Positions 1-6,026 are shown, counted from the stretch's first letter. The stretch: 7,669 nt of DNA from DATGXB01 sp035298905 (GCA_035298905.1 DATGXQ010000369.1:1-7669), one strand, 5' to 3'. The notes: generated by a model not told the origin, from the letters alone. Numbers and translations: made by a program.

Positions 1-44
1 GGGGAGATGGGGGGATGGGGAGATGGGGAGATGGGGAGATGGGG
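1..44. repeat. GGGGAGAT octamer tandem repeat (G-rich)
   Basis: Five 8-bp units in a row (the second is the variant GGGGGGAT) are followed by a final GGGG. Runs of four or more G separated by 2-4 nt could form a G-quadruplex on the plus strand. It lies downstream of the SRPBCC gene. Positions 9-37 match the reverse complement of the window's last 29 bases with about three mismatches by hand alignment. Confidence 0.9.
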
Positions 45-65
45 AAAAATAACTTTATTACCTTC

Positions 66-93
66 TGACTCCTGACTCCTGACTCCTGACTCC
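66..93. repeat. TGACTCC heptamer tandem repeat, four copies
   Basis: Four perfect copies of TGACTCC lie end to end, stopping 2 bp short of the stop codon of the SRPBCC gene. Short tandem heptamer repeats (STRR-type) are a known feature of heterocystous cyanobacterial genomes and usually sit between genes. No function can be read from the sequence. There are no spacers, so this is not a CRISPR. Confidence 0.92.
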
Positions 94-95
94 TT

Positions 96-536
96 CTACA
101 ACCTTTCTGCAACTTGCTTTAACCTCCCTAGCTGTGCTTGCATGTCTGCTTTTGTCCAATTACCAGCAAAGGTATTAAAACCCCACCTGACTATGGGGTT
201 GGGGATGGTAAACTCAAAGCGGTTAAGTAGATATGTGCCTGTTTCTATGGGTTGACATTCCCAGCGATCGCGTCCTTGAAAAAAGCCTGTAAATTCCCAT
301 ACCACTAAACCAGGCTGTCTTTCTACGACGACACTTTTTAAAGTTGGTTGGAGTAAAGGGACTTGGATAATAAACAAACTTTCACTACCTATTTCTGTAC
401 TCCACGCTTCCCCTACTGGTTCACAGCGCAAAGCCGGATTTAACCAACGGTGCATTAAATTTAGATCCGTAATACACCTTTCAACAATTGTGGCAGTAGC
501 GTTAATTTTAATTGATTGTTCCAAAATTTGGGACAT
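96..536 (-). CDS. SRPBCC-fold (START/Bet v1-like) small protein
   Basis: This is an intact 146-residue protein. I read it as an SRPBCC (polyketide cyclase/START-like) protein. The opening strand (SQILEQSIKINATATIVERC) is followed by a Trp-containing segment (LNLMHRWLNP), then by beta-strand-like stretches (SLFIIQVP, GLVVWEFTGF, LLNRFEFTIP), and the protein ends in a long amphipathic helix (residues ~118-146). That order and length are typical of the family, which binds hydrophobic ligands in a central cavity; the ligand cannot be told. No signal peptide or membrane segment is visible, so it should be cytosolic. The ATG is preceded by AAAGG at about 6 nt. The gene starts 32 bp after the GTPase gene on the same strand, so the two are probably co-transcribed. 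The family call rests on pattern recognition rather than on diagnostic residues. Confidence 0.75.
   Translation of the reverse strand: MSQILEQSIKINATATIVERCITDLNLMHRWLNPALRCEPVGEAWSTEIGSESLFIIQVPLLQPTLKSVVVERQPGLVVWEFTGFFQGRDRWECQPIETGTYLLNRFEFTIPNPIVRWGFNTFAGNWTKADMQAQLGRLKQVAERL
264..271. repeat. HIP1 octamer GCGATCGC
   Basis: A perfect HIP1 palindrome lies inside the SRPBCC gene. HIP1 is strongly over-represented in many cyanobacterial genomes and is the main taxonomic clue here. Confidence 0.9.
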
Positions 537-568
537 TTTTCGCCTTTACTCCCCCGTCTTCCCTATAC

Positions 569-2017
569 CTAAGAAAACCTTCTTCTCAATTTTACCTTTG
601 TCAATAACTCATCTTTAATACGATTCAAAATTGAAGTTTCATCTAAAGTTGACAAAATCCGACTGACTACCGCTTTTGGCCCATCTGGCCCCCAAGTAGC
701 GCCATTGGCTAAATAAGCTTTCGTCACTTGTCCAATACCGTAGGAAGAAACACCAGCTACCGCAGCTTGAGTCACTGCTACAGACATATAAGCGCCAAGG
801 GAAACTCCCCCCGTAGCTGGTGCAGAAACTCCTAATAAGCTTTTGAAACCGCTTAAACCCAAGTTTGCTAACAATTCACTTGCACCTATACCACCCATAC
901 TCAGGGCGATTTTTTGTAACAATTGTACAGCCCCCGCTTCTGTCATGGGGATAGCATAAAGTTTAGATAAGCCTAAAATTAGGGCAATATCAATAACTAC
1001 ACCGCTTAAAATATCTACTATAGTGATAGGATTGAGAGCGATCGCCACAGATTTAGTCATCACCGCTTTCCAAATCAACTGATTTGCGGTTTCTTCCCGA
1101 ATAATTAGCTTGCGTTTCACTACTCTTTCATTCACATTATCCGCGTAAAGCATAGTATTTAAAGCTACTAAAGCTTTACCTTCACGCTGAAGAATTTCTA
1201 AAATTTTGAGTTTTAAATCATCAATTTGGGCATTGCCTTTTTTTAACTGCACTCCCCTACTCCCATCAGGACGAAGCACAGCCGTTCTGACCATCGGAGA
1301 AGCCGCAGCCATGACAATTTCATCTGGTGAAAGTAACTCTTTTACCCTATCATCCCGGATTTTCTCGTAAATTGCTAGTCTATCAGCTTCCGGGTATTGA
1401 TCAACTTTGTTAAAAACTAAAATAATCGGTTTTCCCGCTTCCCGCAGTTGGGAAAGTGCTTCATGTTCCACCTTGGTCATATCCCCAGCAATTACAAACA
1501 GAATTAAATCTGCTTGTTTAGCAATATGTTCTGCTAAGGCTGCGCGGGTTTCACCATCAACCTCATCTAAGCCAGGTGTATCAATTAATTCTACCTGAGA
1601 TTGATTACCAGCAGAAAGAGTAACTCTTAAAGCACCAGCTTCCTCGCTAATACTCCAATTTACCGTTTGCGCTTCACGGGTAACACCATGCAAAGGCCCG
1701 GTTTCAAACACTGGCTGTCCCACCAAAGAGTTAAGTAAAGAAGACTTACCACGTCCCACCATGCCAAAAGCCGCAATTTGTACGACCATGTGATCTAATT
1801 TGCTCAGCATGGTTTCCAAATCAGTAATTTCCGCTTCTAAACCAGCTTTTTCCTGTGGGGTAAGGTCAAGATTTTGCACTAAGTTACGCAGTGCAGTTTT
1901 AGCCTGTTTATAGTTTAGTTCTGCTTGGATATCATCAAAGCTAAAAATGGCGCTGTCCAGTTCCGCTTCCCAGTTGGTTGATTCATTATTTTGCGGTTCG
2001 GGTAATGTGGAAGTCAT
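569..2017 (-). CDS. P-loop GTPase with hydrophobic DUF697-like C-terminus
   Basis: This is a 482-residue GTP-binding protein. All G-box motifs are visible: G1 at 85-92 (GMVGRGKS), a candidate switch-I Thr at 113 (GVTRE), G3 DTPG at 146-149, G4 NKVD at 203-206, and a G5-like AAAS at 237-240. The intact P-loop Lys91/Ser92 and the NKxD box indicate real guanine-nucleotide binding. A helical stretch (~36-80) precedes the G domain. After it, residues ~322-435 contain Gly/Ala-rich hydrophobic stretches (~326-350 and ~405-430) like the DUF697 domain found on cyanobacterial GTPases of the Era/dynamin-like superfamily, which suggests membrane association. The C-terminus is basic (KVKLRRRFS). The first ATG has no clear Shine-Dalgarno. 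A small SRPBCC gene follows 32 bp downstream. The cellular role of such GTPases is not established, so no symbol is given. Confidence 0.88.
   Translation of the reverse strand: MTSTLPEPQNNESTNWEAELDSAIFSFDDIQAELNYKQAKTALRNLVQNLDLTPQEKAGLEAEITDLETMLSKLDHMVVQIAAFGMVGRGKSSLLNSLVGQPVFETGPLHGVTREAQTVNWSISEEAGALRVTLSAGNQSQVELIDTPGLDEVDGETRAALAEHIAKQADLILFVIAGDMTKVEHEALSQLREAGKPIILVFNKVDQYPEADRLAIYEKIRDDRVKELLSPDEIVMAAASPMVRTAVLRPDGSRGVQLKKGNAQIDDLKLKILEILQREGKALVALNTMLYADNVNERVVKRKLIIREETANQLIWKAVMTKSVAIALNPITIVDILSGVVIDIALILGLSKLYAIPMTEAGAVQLLQKIALSMGGIGASELLANLGLSGFKSLLGVSAPATGGVSLGAYMSVAVTQAAVAGVSSYGIGQVTKAYLANGATWGPDGPKAVVSRILSTLDETSILNRIKDELLTKVKLRRRFS
1038..1045. repeat. HIP1 octamer GCGATCGC
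   Basis: A perfect HIP1 site lies within the GTPase coding region, in the part encoding the hydrophobic C-terminal domain. Confidence 0.9.
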
Positions 2018-2043
2018 ATCAAATTAGGTTTTTAGTTCACCTC

Positions 2044-2071
2044 ACTATCTCATCCTAGTCTGTTTTACCAA
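2044..2071 (-). promoter_or_regulatory. Weak candidate promoter for the GTPase gene
   Basis: On the minus strand TTGGTA (2071-2066) and GATAGT (2049-2044) are separated by 16 bp, each matching the sigma-70 consensus at four of six positions. They lie about 26 bp upstream of the GTPase ATG. Boxes this loose occur by chance, so this is only a candidate. Confidence 0.22.
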
Positions 2072-2121
2072 GGGTTTGAACAAAAGGGAAGCTAGAAGTA
2101 CACCTTACCAGTTTAATAGTA

Positions 2122-2198
2122 GCGATCGCATTTGATATCCACAATCAATTTTGTTTAGAATTTCAGTGATATTACGTAAAGATGATCAGAGCGATCGC
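2122..2198. repeat. Two HIP1 octamers in the GTPase-Rpn intergenic region
   Basis: GCGATCGC occurs at 2122-2129 and 2191-2198. The 2018-2251 gap otherwise contains no ORF, RNA gene or convincing hairpin terminator that I can see. These are the last HIP1 sites in the window; none occurs between here and 7669. Confidence 0.88.
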
Positions 2199-2251
2199 CA
2201 CTTGAACAAACGTCAGCAAGAAACTTTGCTAATAGCTAAATGCTTAAATTC

Positions 2252-2497
2252 TTACTCTGCTTGATGGTTTGCTAACCAGTTAAACAAATCCTCAATCACA
2301 GTAAAATCTAGTAACGCTTCACCAAGTTCCTCTAATTGATTGAGAGAAAGAGTTTGGATACGTTCCCGAACTGCTTCAGGTAACTCTCCAACCCGTCTTT
2401 TTAGTAGTCGAAGAACAAGATTTTGTTCACCTTCTTGTTTACCTTCTTCTCGTCCTCGCTCGTAGCCAATGCGCTCACCCGTAGTAATATAGGCCAT
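2252..2497 (-). CDS. Free-standing DUF4351 domain: duplicated Rpn C-terminus
   Basis: This 81-residue ORF is nearly identical to residues 241-317 of the upstream Rpn protein. The differences are a KQEG insertion and four substitutions (A/T, V/T, and QA/LP before the final E). It consists of a short Gly/Glu/Arg-rich lead (YERGREEG) and a complete DUF4351-type helical domain (about residues 24-76), with no nuclease residues. It starts 6 nt after the upstream stop codon, in the same frame, but two consecutive TAA codons prevent read-through. No Shine-Dalgarno precedes its ATG (AGAGTAATAATTT), so expression would probably rely on coupling to termination of the upstream gene. It may be a pseudogene-like duplication remnant, or a separate small protein acting like the short RpnS regulators described in E. 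coli. The open frame with mostly synonymous change favours a retained product but does not prove it. Confidence 0.7.
   Translation of the reverse strand: MAYITTGERIGYERGREEGKQEGEQNLVLRLLKRRVGELPEAVRERIQTLSLNQLEELGEALLDFTVIEDLFNWLANHQAE
2423..2446 (-). repeat. 12-bp tandem repeat coding EGKQ/EGEQ
   Basis: Two adjacent 12-bp units (2423-2434 and 2435-2446, plus strand TTGTTCACCTTC and TTGTTTACCTTC) differ at one base and encode the doubled E-G-x-Q linker of the small ORF. The parental copy in the Rpn gene has a single unit. This is an in-frame length-variable spot in the linker before the DUF4351 domain. Confidence 0.88.
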
Positions 2498-2503
2498 AAA
2501 TTA

Positions 2504-2737
2504 TTACTCTGGTAGATGGTTTGCTAACCAGTTAAACAAATCCTCAATAGTTGTAAAATCTAGTAACGCTTCACCAAGTTCCTCTAACTGATTCAGAGAA
2601 AGAGTTTGGATGCGTTCCCGAACTGTTTCTGGTAACTCTCCAACTCGTCTTTTTAGTAGTCGAAGAACAAGATTTTGCTCACCTTCTTCTCGTCCTCGCT
2701 CGTAGCCAATGCGCTCACCAGTGGTAATATAGGCCAT
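2504..2737 (-). CDS. Predicted internal Rpn short form (RpnS-like, in frame)
   Basis: Translation from the internal ATG at Met241 of the Rpn nuclease would yield a 77-residue protein made of the linker and the DUF4351 domain only. The support is an AGGAG Shine-Dalgarno 6 nt before this ATG, stronger than anything before the full-length start, and the fact that the downstream duplicated ORF begins at exactly the same codon. Established for E. coli Rpn genes: a short C-terminal protein made by internal initiation inhibits the toxic long form. That the same happens here is inference; standard annotation would not list this nested ORF. Confidence 0.5.
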   Translation of the reverse strand: MAYITTGERIGYERGREEGEQNLVLRLLKRRVGELPETVRERIQTLSLNQLEELGEALLDFTTIEDLFNWLANHLPE

Positions 2738-3457
2738 AGTACGCTCCTGCTCAAATTGTTTAAACTCTTGCCAAAACTCCGCTTCTAATGCTTTTGGTAA
2801 AATCATAACCCAATCTATAAAACGATATAGGTTACGAATATCCCTTTCTTGTAAACCTTGTTCATACAAGCGGCGAATTAAACTGAATTTCCAGGTTTTC
2901 CGTTCTTGAGGCTTTTTACTCGTTTGTTGTGTCTTTAAATGTGCCATTACCACCGTTGCAAAGGGATTATTGCTGGCTTCTAATTCTGTCCAACGGTTTT
3001 GGTAATCTTTCAGCTTGACAGTTCCAAATCTAAAGTTTAAACTGGTATCTGGGTAATTATAACTATATTGGTTTGGTCGCCATGCCGGATCTGCATCGCA
3101 CAAAATAGCGAGACTAATAGCAGGTTTAGAGAAGCGATCGAATATTCTTAGATTGTATGAAAACATCCTCTCTGCAAAGGTTTCCTCTGCTTTAGCTTGA
3201 ATTTCGACATGAATCAACAACCAAATTTCTTGTCCTTGATGTTGCCAAACTTTAACTAATTTATCTGCATATCTTCTTCCTTGTTCAGCATCACGGGCTA
3301 TTTGTTGAAATTCCTTATCAAGAAATTCATGGGGAATTTCCCAGTTAATCAATGCAGCAGTTTGAGGAAAGAAAAATTGCATAGCTTGAGGAAAGTATGC
3401 TTCTAATATTTCTTTCCAGGGGCTATCTTGATCCGCTCTTTCGCGTTCTTCGGTCAT
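2504..3457 (-). CDS. Rpn-family PD-(D/E)XK nuclease with DUF4351 domain
   Basis: This is a 317-residue protein of the Rpn / recombination-promoting nuclease family, often mislabelled as a transposase. The opening DSPWKEILEAYFPQAMQFF is typical of cyanobacterial members. The PD-(D/E)XK-type core shows Asp65 in RYADKLVKV and the E-x-Q signature Glu85/Gln87 in LLIHVEIQAK, followed by the conserved AERMFSYNLRIFDRF helix. Residues ~185-235 form a helical region, ~247-260 a charged linker (GERIGYERGREEG) and ~261-312 a DUF4351 domain. The start is fixed: an in-frame TAA lies 6 nt upstream of the ATG, and no Shine-Dalgarno is visible. E. coli Rpn proteins are DNA endonucleases linked to recombination and phage defence. 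The gene starts 68 bp after the restriction endonuclease gene ends, on the same strand, so it may be part of one defence operon. Confidence 0.88.
   Translation of the reverse strand: MTEERERADQDSPWKEILEAYFPQAMQFFFPQTAALINWEIPHEFLDKEFQQIARDAEQGRRYADKLVKVWQHQGQEIWLLIHVEIQAKAEETFAERMFSYNLRIFDRFSKPAISLAILCDADPAWRPNQYSYNYPDTSLNFRFGTVKLKDYQNRWTELEASNNPFATVVMAHLKTQQTSKKPQERKTWKFSLIRRLYEQGLQERDIRNLYRFIDWVMILPKALEAEFWQEFKQFEQERTMAYITTGERIGYERGREEGEQNLVLRLLKRRVGELPETVRERIQTLSLNQLEELGEALLDFTTIEDLFNWLANHLPE
2744..2748 (-). promoter_or_regulatory. Internal Shine-Dalgarno AGGAG before Met241 of Rpn
   Basis: On the minus strand the sequence reads GCAGGAGCGTACTATG: AGGAG, six bases, then ATG. It lies inside codons for Gln-Glu-Arg, so it could be a coincidence of codon use, but spacing and strength are close to ideal. 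The full-length start (ATTCTCTTAAATC before ATG) has nothing comparable. Confidence 0.6.
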
Positions 3458-3525
3458 GATTTAAGAGAATAATTTTGTTTGATATTTGTAATTTAAAACC
3501 CAATCTTTGTTACTTCAATTAAATA

Positions 3526-4584
3526 CTATTCATTTGCTGGTTTTATAGAAAAATCAATCAGCCATTTTAACTTTGATTTATCACCATGCAAATATTGAGA
3601 TATTGAATTTACTACAGTAGAAACAGTTTTGATAGGTACAACATAATCAAAAACATTAGCCATAACCCGCAAAGTTTCTTCTGTCCATTCACCATCAACT
3701 ATTAATATAGCCAAAATATCTTTATGTCTCCCTTTCCAGTTAATAGCAGAAAACATTTTATCCTTAGCGTACAGAGAAGCGTGTCTTGATGAAGACTTTC
3801 TCACTTCTATAAATGCTTTTGGGTGGTTTTCATCTGGTATGACAAAATCTGCTCTAAAATCATATAAAACTCCTTTTAAAGACTTATATTGTGATTCCTT
3901 TTTATAAGGAATTTGAGCTTCATCTAATGCAGCCATCACAATACTTTCTAATAAAACTCTTCCCACTAAATCACGCACTATTCCTTCTAATGTTGGTTCA
4001 ATACTTTGTAATATTGCGTTATCTTCAAGATTTTTCTTACTTTGCTCTCTTTTAATTAAATTTAACAGTTTTTCCGATGCGGTTTTTGATATTGAGTTAT
4101 CAGAAACACTACCTATTTGCTTCTTCAGTTCAGATTTACTTCTAATATTAGCCAATCTTTGAAGAATGGGTAACATTTGTGGATTTTGTTGAATATAATT
4201 AACATCCAAATCTTGAAAATCATTAGTAGACTGACGAAGTTGTGTAATCATTTCCCCAGCGACTTCTCGCATTTTGAGATAAACACCTTGAGTAACTGAT
4301 TTTTCAACATCAAAAATTAATGCTTGTCTTCTTTCCCATTCTTGTACAACTGCTTCAGCCGAAACTTTTACAGCATCTAAATTACTACTTATTCCCGCTA
4401 AAATTATTAATTTATGTTCATAAGTTTGAATATGCTGTACTTCAACAACAGCAAATCCCTTTGTTTCTTTAGCTAAGTCCAAATAGATTTTAATATACTT
4501 TTTGATGGACTCCATAGCTACAGCATAAAGTGTGCTATTGCTTTCCTGTTCATTATCTAGGTTTGATTCAAATTCGTTCAGCAT
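3526..4584 (-). CDS. Type II restriction endonuclease (PD-(D/E)XK-like)
   Basis: This is the probable restriction endonuclease partner of the adjacent methyltransferase; 352 residues from the chosen ATG. The likely catalytic core is near residues 246-276: Asp246 in the strand YDFRADFVI, then Glu260 in AFIEVRKSSSRHASLYAKDK, giving D-x13-E-V-R-K. This resembles PD-(D/E)XK, except that Arg occupies the usual Lys position and Lys263 comes one residue later. The N-terminal ~210 residues are mostly helical and hydrophilic and I do not recognise them; they may hold DNA-recognition elements. The start was chosen because GGTGAG lies 10 nt upstream of this ATG. A GTG at 4599 would add five residues and start inside that element. 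The 5' end overlaps the methyltransferase 3' end by 17 bp in another frame, which suggests translational coupling. Recognition site unknown. The role comes mainly from context plus the core motif. Confidence 0.75.
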   Translation of the reverse strand: MLNEFESNLDNEQESNSTLYAVAMESIKKYIKIYLDLAKETKGFAVVEVQHIQTYEHKLIILAGISSNLDAVKVSAEAVVQEWERRQALIFDVEKSVTQGVYLKMREVAGEMITQLRQSTNDFQDLDVNYIQQNPQMLPILQRLANIRSKSELKKQIGSVSDNSISKTASEKLLNLIKREQSKKNLEDNAILQSIEPTLEGIVRDLVGRVLLESIVMAALDEAQIPYKKESQYKSLKGVLYDFRADFVIPDENHPKAFIEVRKSSSRHASLYAKDKMFSAINWKGRHKDILAILIVDGEWTEETLRVMANVFDYVVPIKTVSTVVNSISQYLHGDKSKLKWLIDFSIKPANE

Positions 4585-5875
4585 AAATATGATACTCACC
4601 TAATTTACTCGAACCTGTTCTTTTAGTAAGAATCCAGCGTTCTCCTCTAGTTCTTAAATTATCTATTTTATTAATTTTAAATCCATTATTCTTCATGATT
4701 TCACTCAGGATTTCTTGTGTAGGAATATAAATTCCATACAAAGCCGCATCTGCAATAATCAAATGTAGATGACTATTTGGTTTTAGGATGCGTCTCAATT
4801 CCCTAATCACATTTTGCATTTGGGAGAAATAAGGATATACTAATAAATAATAATCTTTCTTGCCTGGTCTATTTTTCCGTTCATAAATTAACTTTTCTAC
4901 TAAAGGTTGTAAATATTTTATCCGAAAATCAGGTGAAAATGATGCAGAAAATAATTCTTGATTTTTCTTTAAATCGGTTGGTGCGGTTGTCGTATTGACT
5001 ATTAAATGACGACGTACTTTTTCAGTTATATCTTTCCATGAGTTAGCATATCTCCAAAAATATAACTCCATGCGTGTCATTTCAGCAAAATCGAAATTGT
5101 TTAAATAAGGTGGTGATGTAACGCATAGTGAGCAAGATTCATCTTCAACTGATGACATATTTTCTGAACTACCATAATTTAACTGTGCTTTGCGGTTAAA
5201 ATTATGATCTATATTTTCTATGTCTATTTCTATCTGATGACAGACTATAGATACAGCATCTAAATAATTTACAGCTTTTTTTAAGCTAGTGGGAGCTTTA
5301 TAAATACCATCAGTTTGTGATAAAGATGTATATTCTAAAACTTTAGATACAATTAATCTATATATTGGTATATTTTGAGAATCTAAATTACTTTCTACTG
5401 TCAAAGCATTAGCTAAAAATCTTAAATTCTCTTGAGAGAACAACTTATTTAAAAAAGTTAGAGCATCTTGAGACCAAATTTTTTGTAAATCATGCTCATA
5501 AGGTGAAACTGATAATAATAAATCTTTAATTTTTTTGATTTGTCCTGTATCTGATGGAGGAAATAGTTTAGCTTTGGATATGTCATGAAAAAAAGGATTA
5601 GCTTCAAATCCAATCGAGTAAACATTTTGAAAATTCGCTTCTACAAGAGTAGTACCCAGCCCAGAAAAAGGCTCGATGATAATATCATTAGGTGTAAGTT
5701 GTGCTGCGTTTATACAATAGCTGACAAATTCGGGAGAAAAGCCCGCTATAAAGTTATACCATCTATGAATAGAATAGCGATTAGTAAAAATGTTAGTAGA
5801 TAAATTTTGATTTTTTAATGAATCGTTTGCTTGAGGATAGTTTTTAATTGAGTCGAATAAATTTAATTGAGTCAT
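4568..5875 (-). CDS. Type II DNA methyltransferase (amino-methylating, TSPPY)
   Basis: This is a 435-residue S-adenosylmethionine-dependent DNA methyltransferase that would protect the host from the endonuclease encoded next to it. The AdoMet-binding motif I is at 68-76 (EPFSGLGTT), with an acidic motif II residue at Glu91 (FEANPF). The catalytic motif IV TSPPY is at 253-257 (CVTSPPYLNNFDFAEMTRME). A motif X-like segment (HRWYNFIAGFSPEFV, ~37-51) precedes motif I. The order X-I-IV, with about 180 residues between I and IV, suggests that the target-recognition part lies between them, as in alpha-class enzymes. TSPPY is common in N4-cytosine methyltransferases, but N6-adenine cannot be excluded. 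The ATG is the only candidate start before an in-frame stop at 5930-5932; no Shine-Dalgarno is visible. It is the first gene of the apparent operon, so methylation would precede cutting. Confidence 0.9.
   Translation of the reverse strand: MTQLNLFDSIKNYPQANDSLKNQNLSTNIFTNRYSIHRWYNFIAGFSPEFVSYCINAAQLTPNDIIIEPFSGLGTTLVEANFQNVYSIGFEANPFFHDISKAKLFPPSDTGQIKKIKDLLLSVSPYEHDLQKIWSQDALTFLNKLFSQENLRFLANALTVESNLDSQNIPIYRLIVSKVLEYTSLSQTDGIYKAPTSLKKAVNYLDAVSIVCHQIEIDIENIDHNFNRKAQLNYGSSENMSSVEDESCSLCVTSPPYLNNFDFAEMTRMELYFWRYANSWKDITEKVRRHLIVNTTTAPTDLKKNQELFSASFSPDFRIKYLQPLVEKLIYERKNRPGKKDYYLLVYPYFSQMQNVIRELRRILKPNSHLHLIIADAALYGIYIPTQEILSEIMKNNGFKINKIDNLRTRGERWILTKRTGSSKLGEYHIYAERI
4595..4600 (-). promoter_or_regulatory. 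Candidate Shine-Dalgarno GGTGAG for the endonuclease
   Basis: The minus-strand sequence GGTGAG lies 10 nt upstream of the ATG at 4584, inside the last codons of the methyltransferase. It argues for the ATG start over the GTG at 4599, which overlaps the element itself. Confidence 0.4.
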
Positions 5876-5899
5876 AAAATGATATATTTTTAAAATTAG

Positions 5900-5913
5900 A
5901 GTATATAGTATAT
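5900..5913 (-). promoter_or_regulatory. Possible -10 region / 7-bp tandem operator of the methyltransferase
   Basis: Two head-to-tail AGTATAT heptamers (5900-5906, 5907-5913) lie about 25 bp upstream of the methyltransferase ATG. On the minus strand each provides a TATACT hexamer that could serve as a -10 box. No good -35 is visible at the right spacing. The tandem arrangement could be a binding site for a regulator, but no controller-protein gene is seen next to the R-M pair. Confidence 0.25.
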
Positions 5914-5930
5914 CATGAATAGTTATTTCT

Positions 5931-5952
5931 TAAAGAAGCCGTGAAATAAATT
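5931..5952. repeat. Partial copy of the palindromic element at 6153-6266
   Basis: These 22 bases (beginning TAAAGAAGCCGTGAAA) are identical to 6153-6174. Downstream of 5952 the similarity stops, so this is only the left end of the element, either truncated or left by excision or recombination. The two copies are 222 bp apart and lie on both sides of the second hairpin element at 6019-6096. Confidence 0.88.
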
Positions 5953-6003
5953 ATCCAATTTAATCCGTGTATGGCAAGGCAAAAATTTAGCAAGAAAACC
6001 TTT

Positions 6004-6026
6004 ATTGTAGGATGTATTGTAGGATG
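6004..6026. repeat. ATTGTAGGATG direct repeat
   Basis: The 11-mer ATTGTAGGATG occurs at 6004-6014 and 6016-6026. The second copy runs into the left edge of the hairpin element, so this looks like a duplicated end of that element. Confidence 0.85.

Larger units (their letters stand above)
2246..2737. repeat. Tandem direct duplication of the 3' end of the Rpn gene
   Basis: Copy B (2498-2737) and copy A (2246-2497) lie head to tail. By hand alignment they differ by about 15 substitutions over 234 coding positions, plus one 12-bp indel. The unit begins at the ATG of Met241 of the 317-residue protein, runs through its stop codon and ends in AATTT, so the next unit's ATG follows at once. About ten of the changes are synonymous and five are not. 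The duplication is therefore neither brand-new nor decayed: it has kept an open frame. Confidence 0.93.

Noticed and set aside
66..93. CRISPR array
   Set aside because: The 7-bp units are directly adjacent with no spacers.
1407..1598. Plus-strand 63-residue ORF
   Set aside because: It lies wholly opposite the GTPase G domain, whose motifs prove the minus-strand frame; no own start signal or recognisable domain.
2252..3457. A single Rpn gene split by a frameshift or nonsense mutation
   Set aside because: The 317-residue protein already has a complete DUF4351 end and the small ORF repeats it, so it is a duplication. Two consecutive TAA codons separate the frames.
2504..3457. Transposase of an insertion sequence
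   Set aside because: Rpn proteins are often labelled as transposases, but no terminal inverted repeats or target duplication flank this gene, and the motifs are those of a PD-(D/E)XK nuclease.
5585..5803. Plus-strand 72-residue ORF
   Set aside because: It is antisense to the methyltransferase motif X/I region and shows no domain; a shadow frame.
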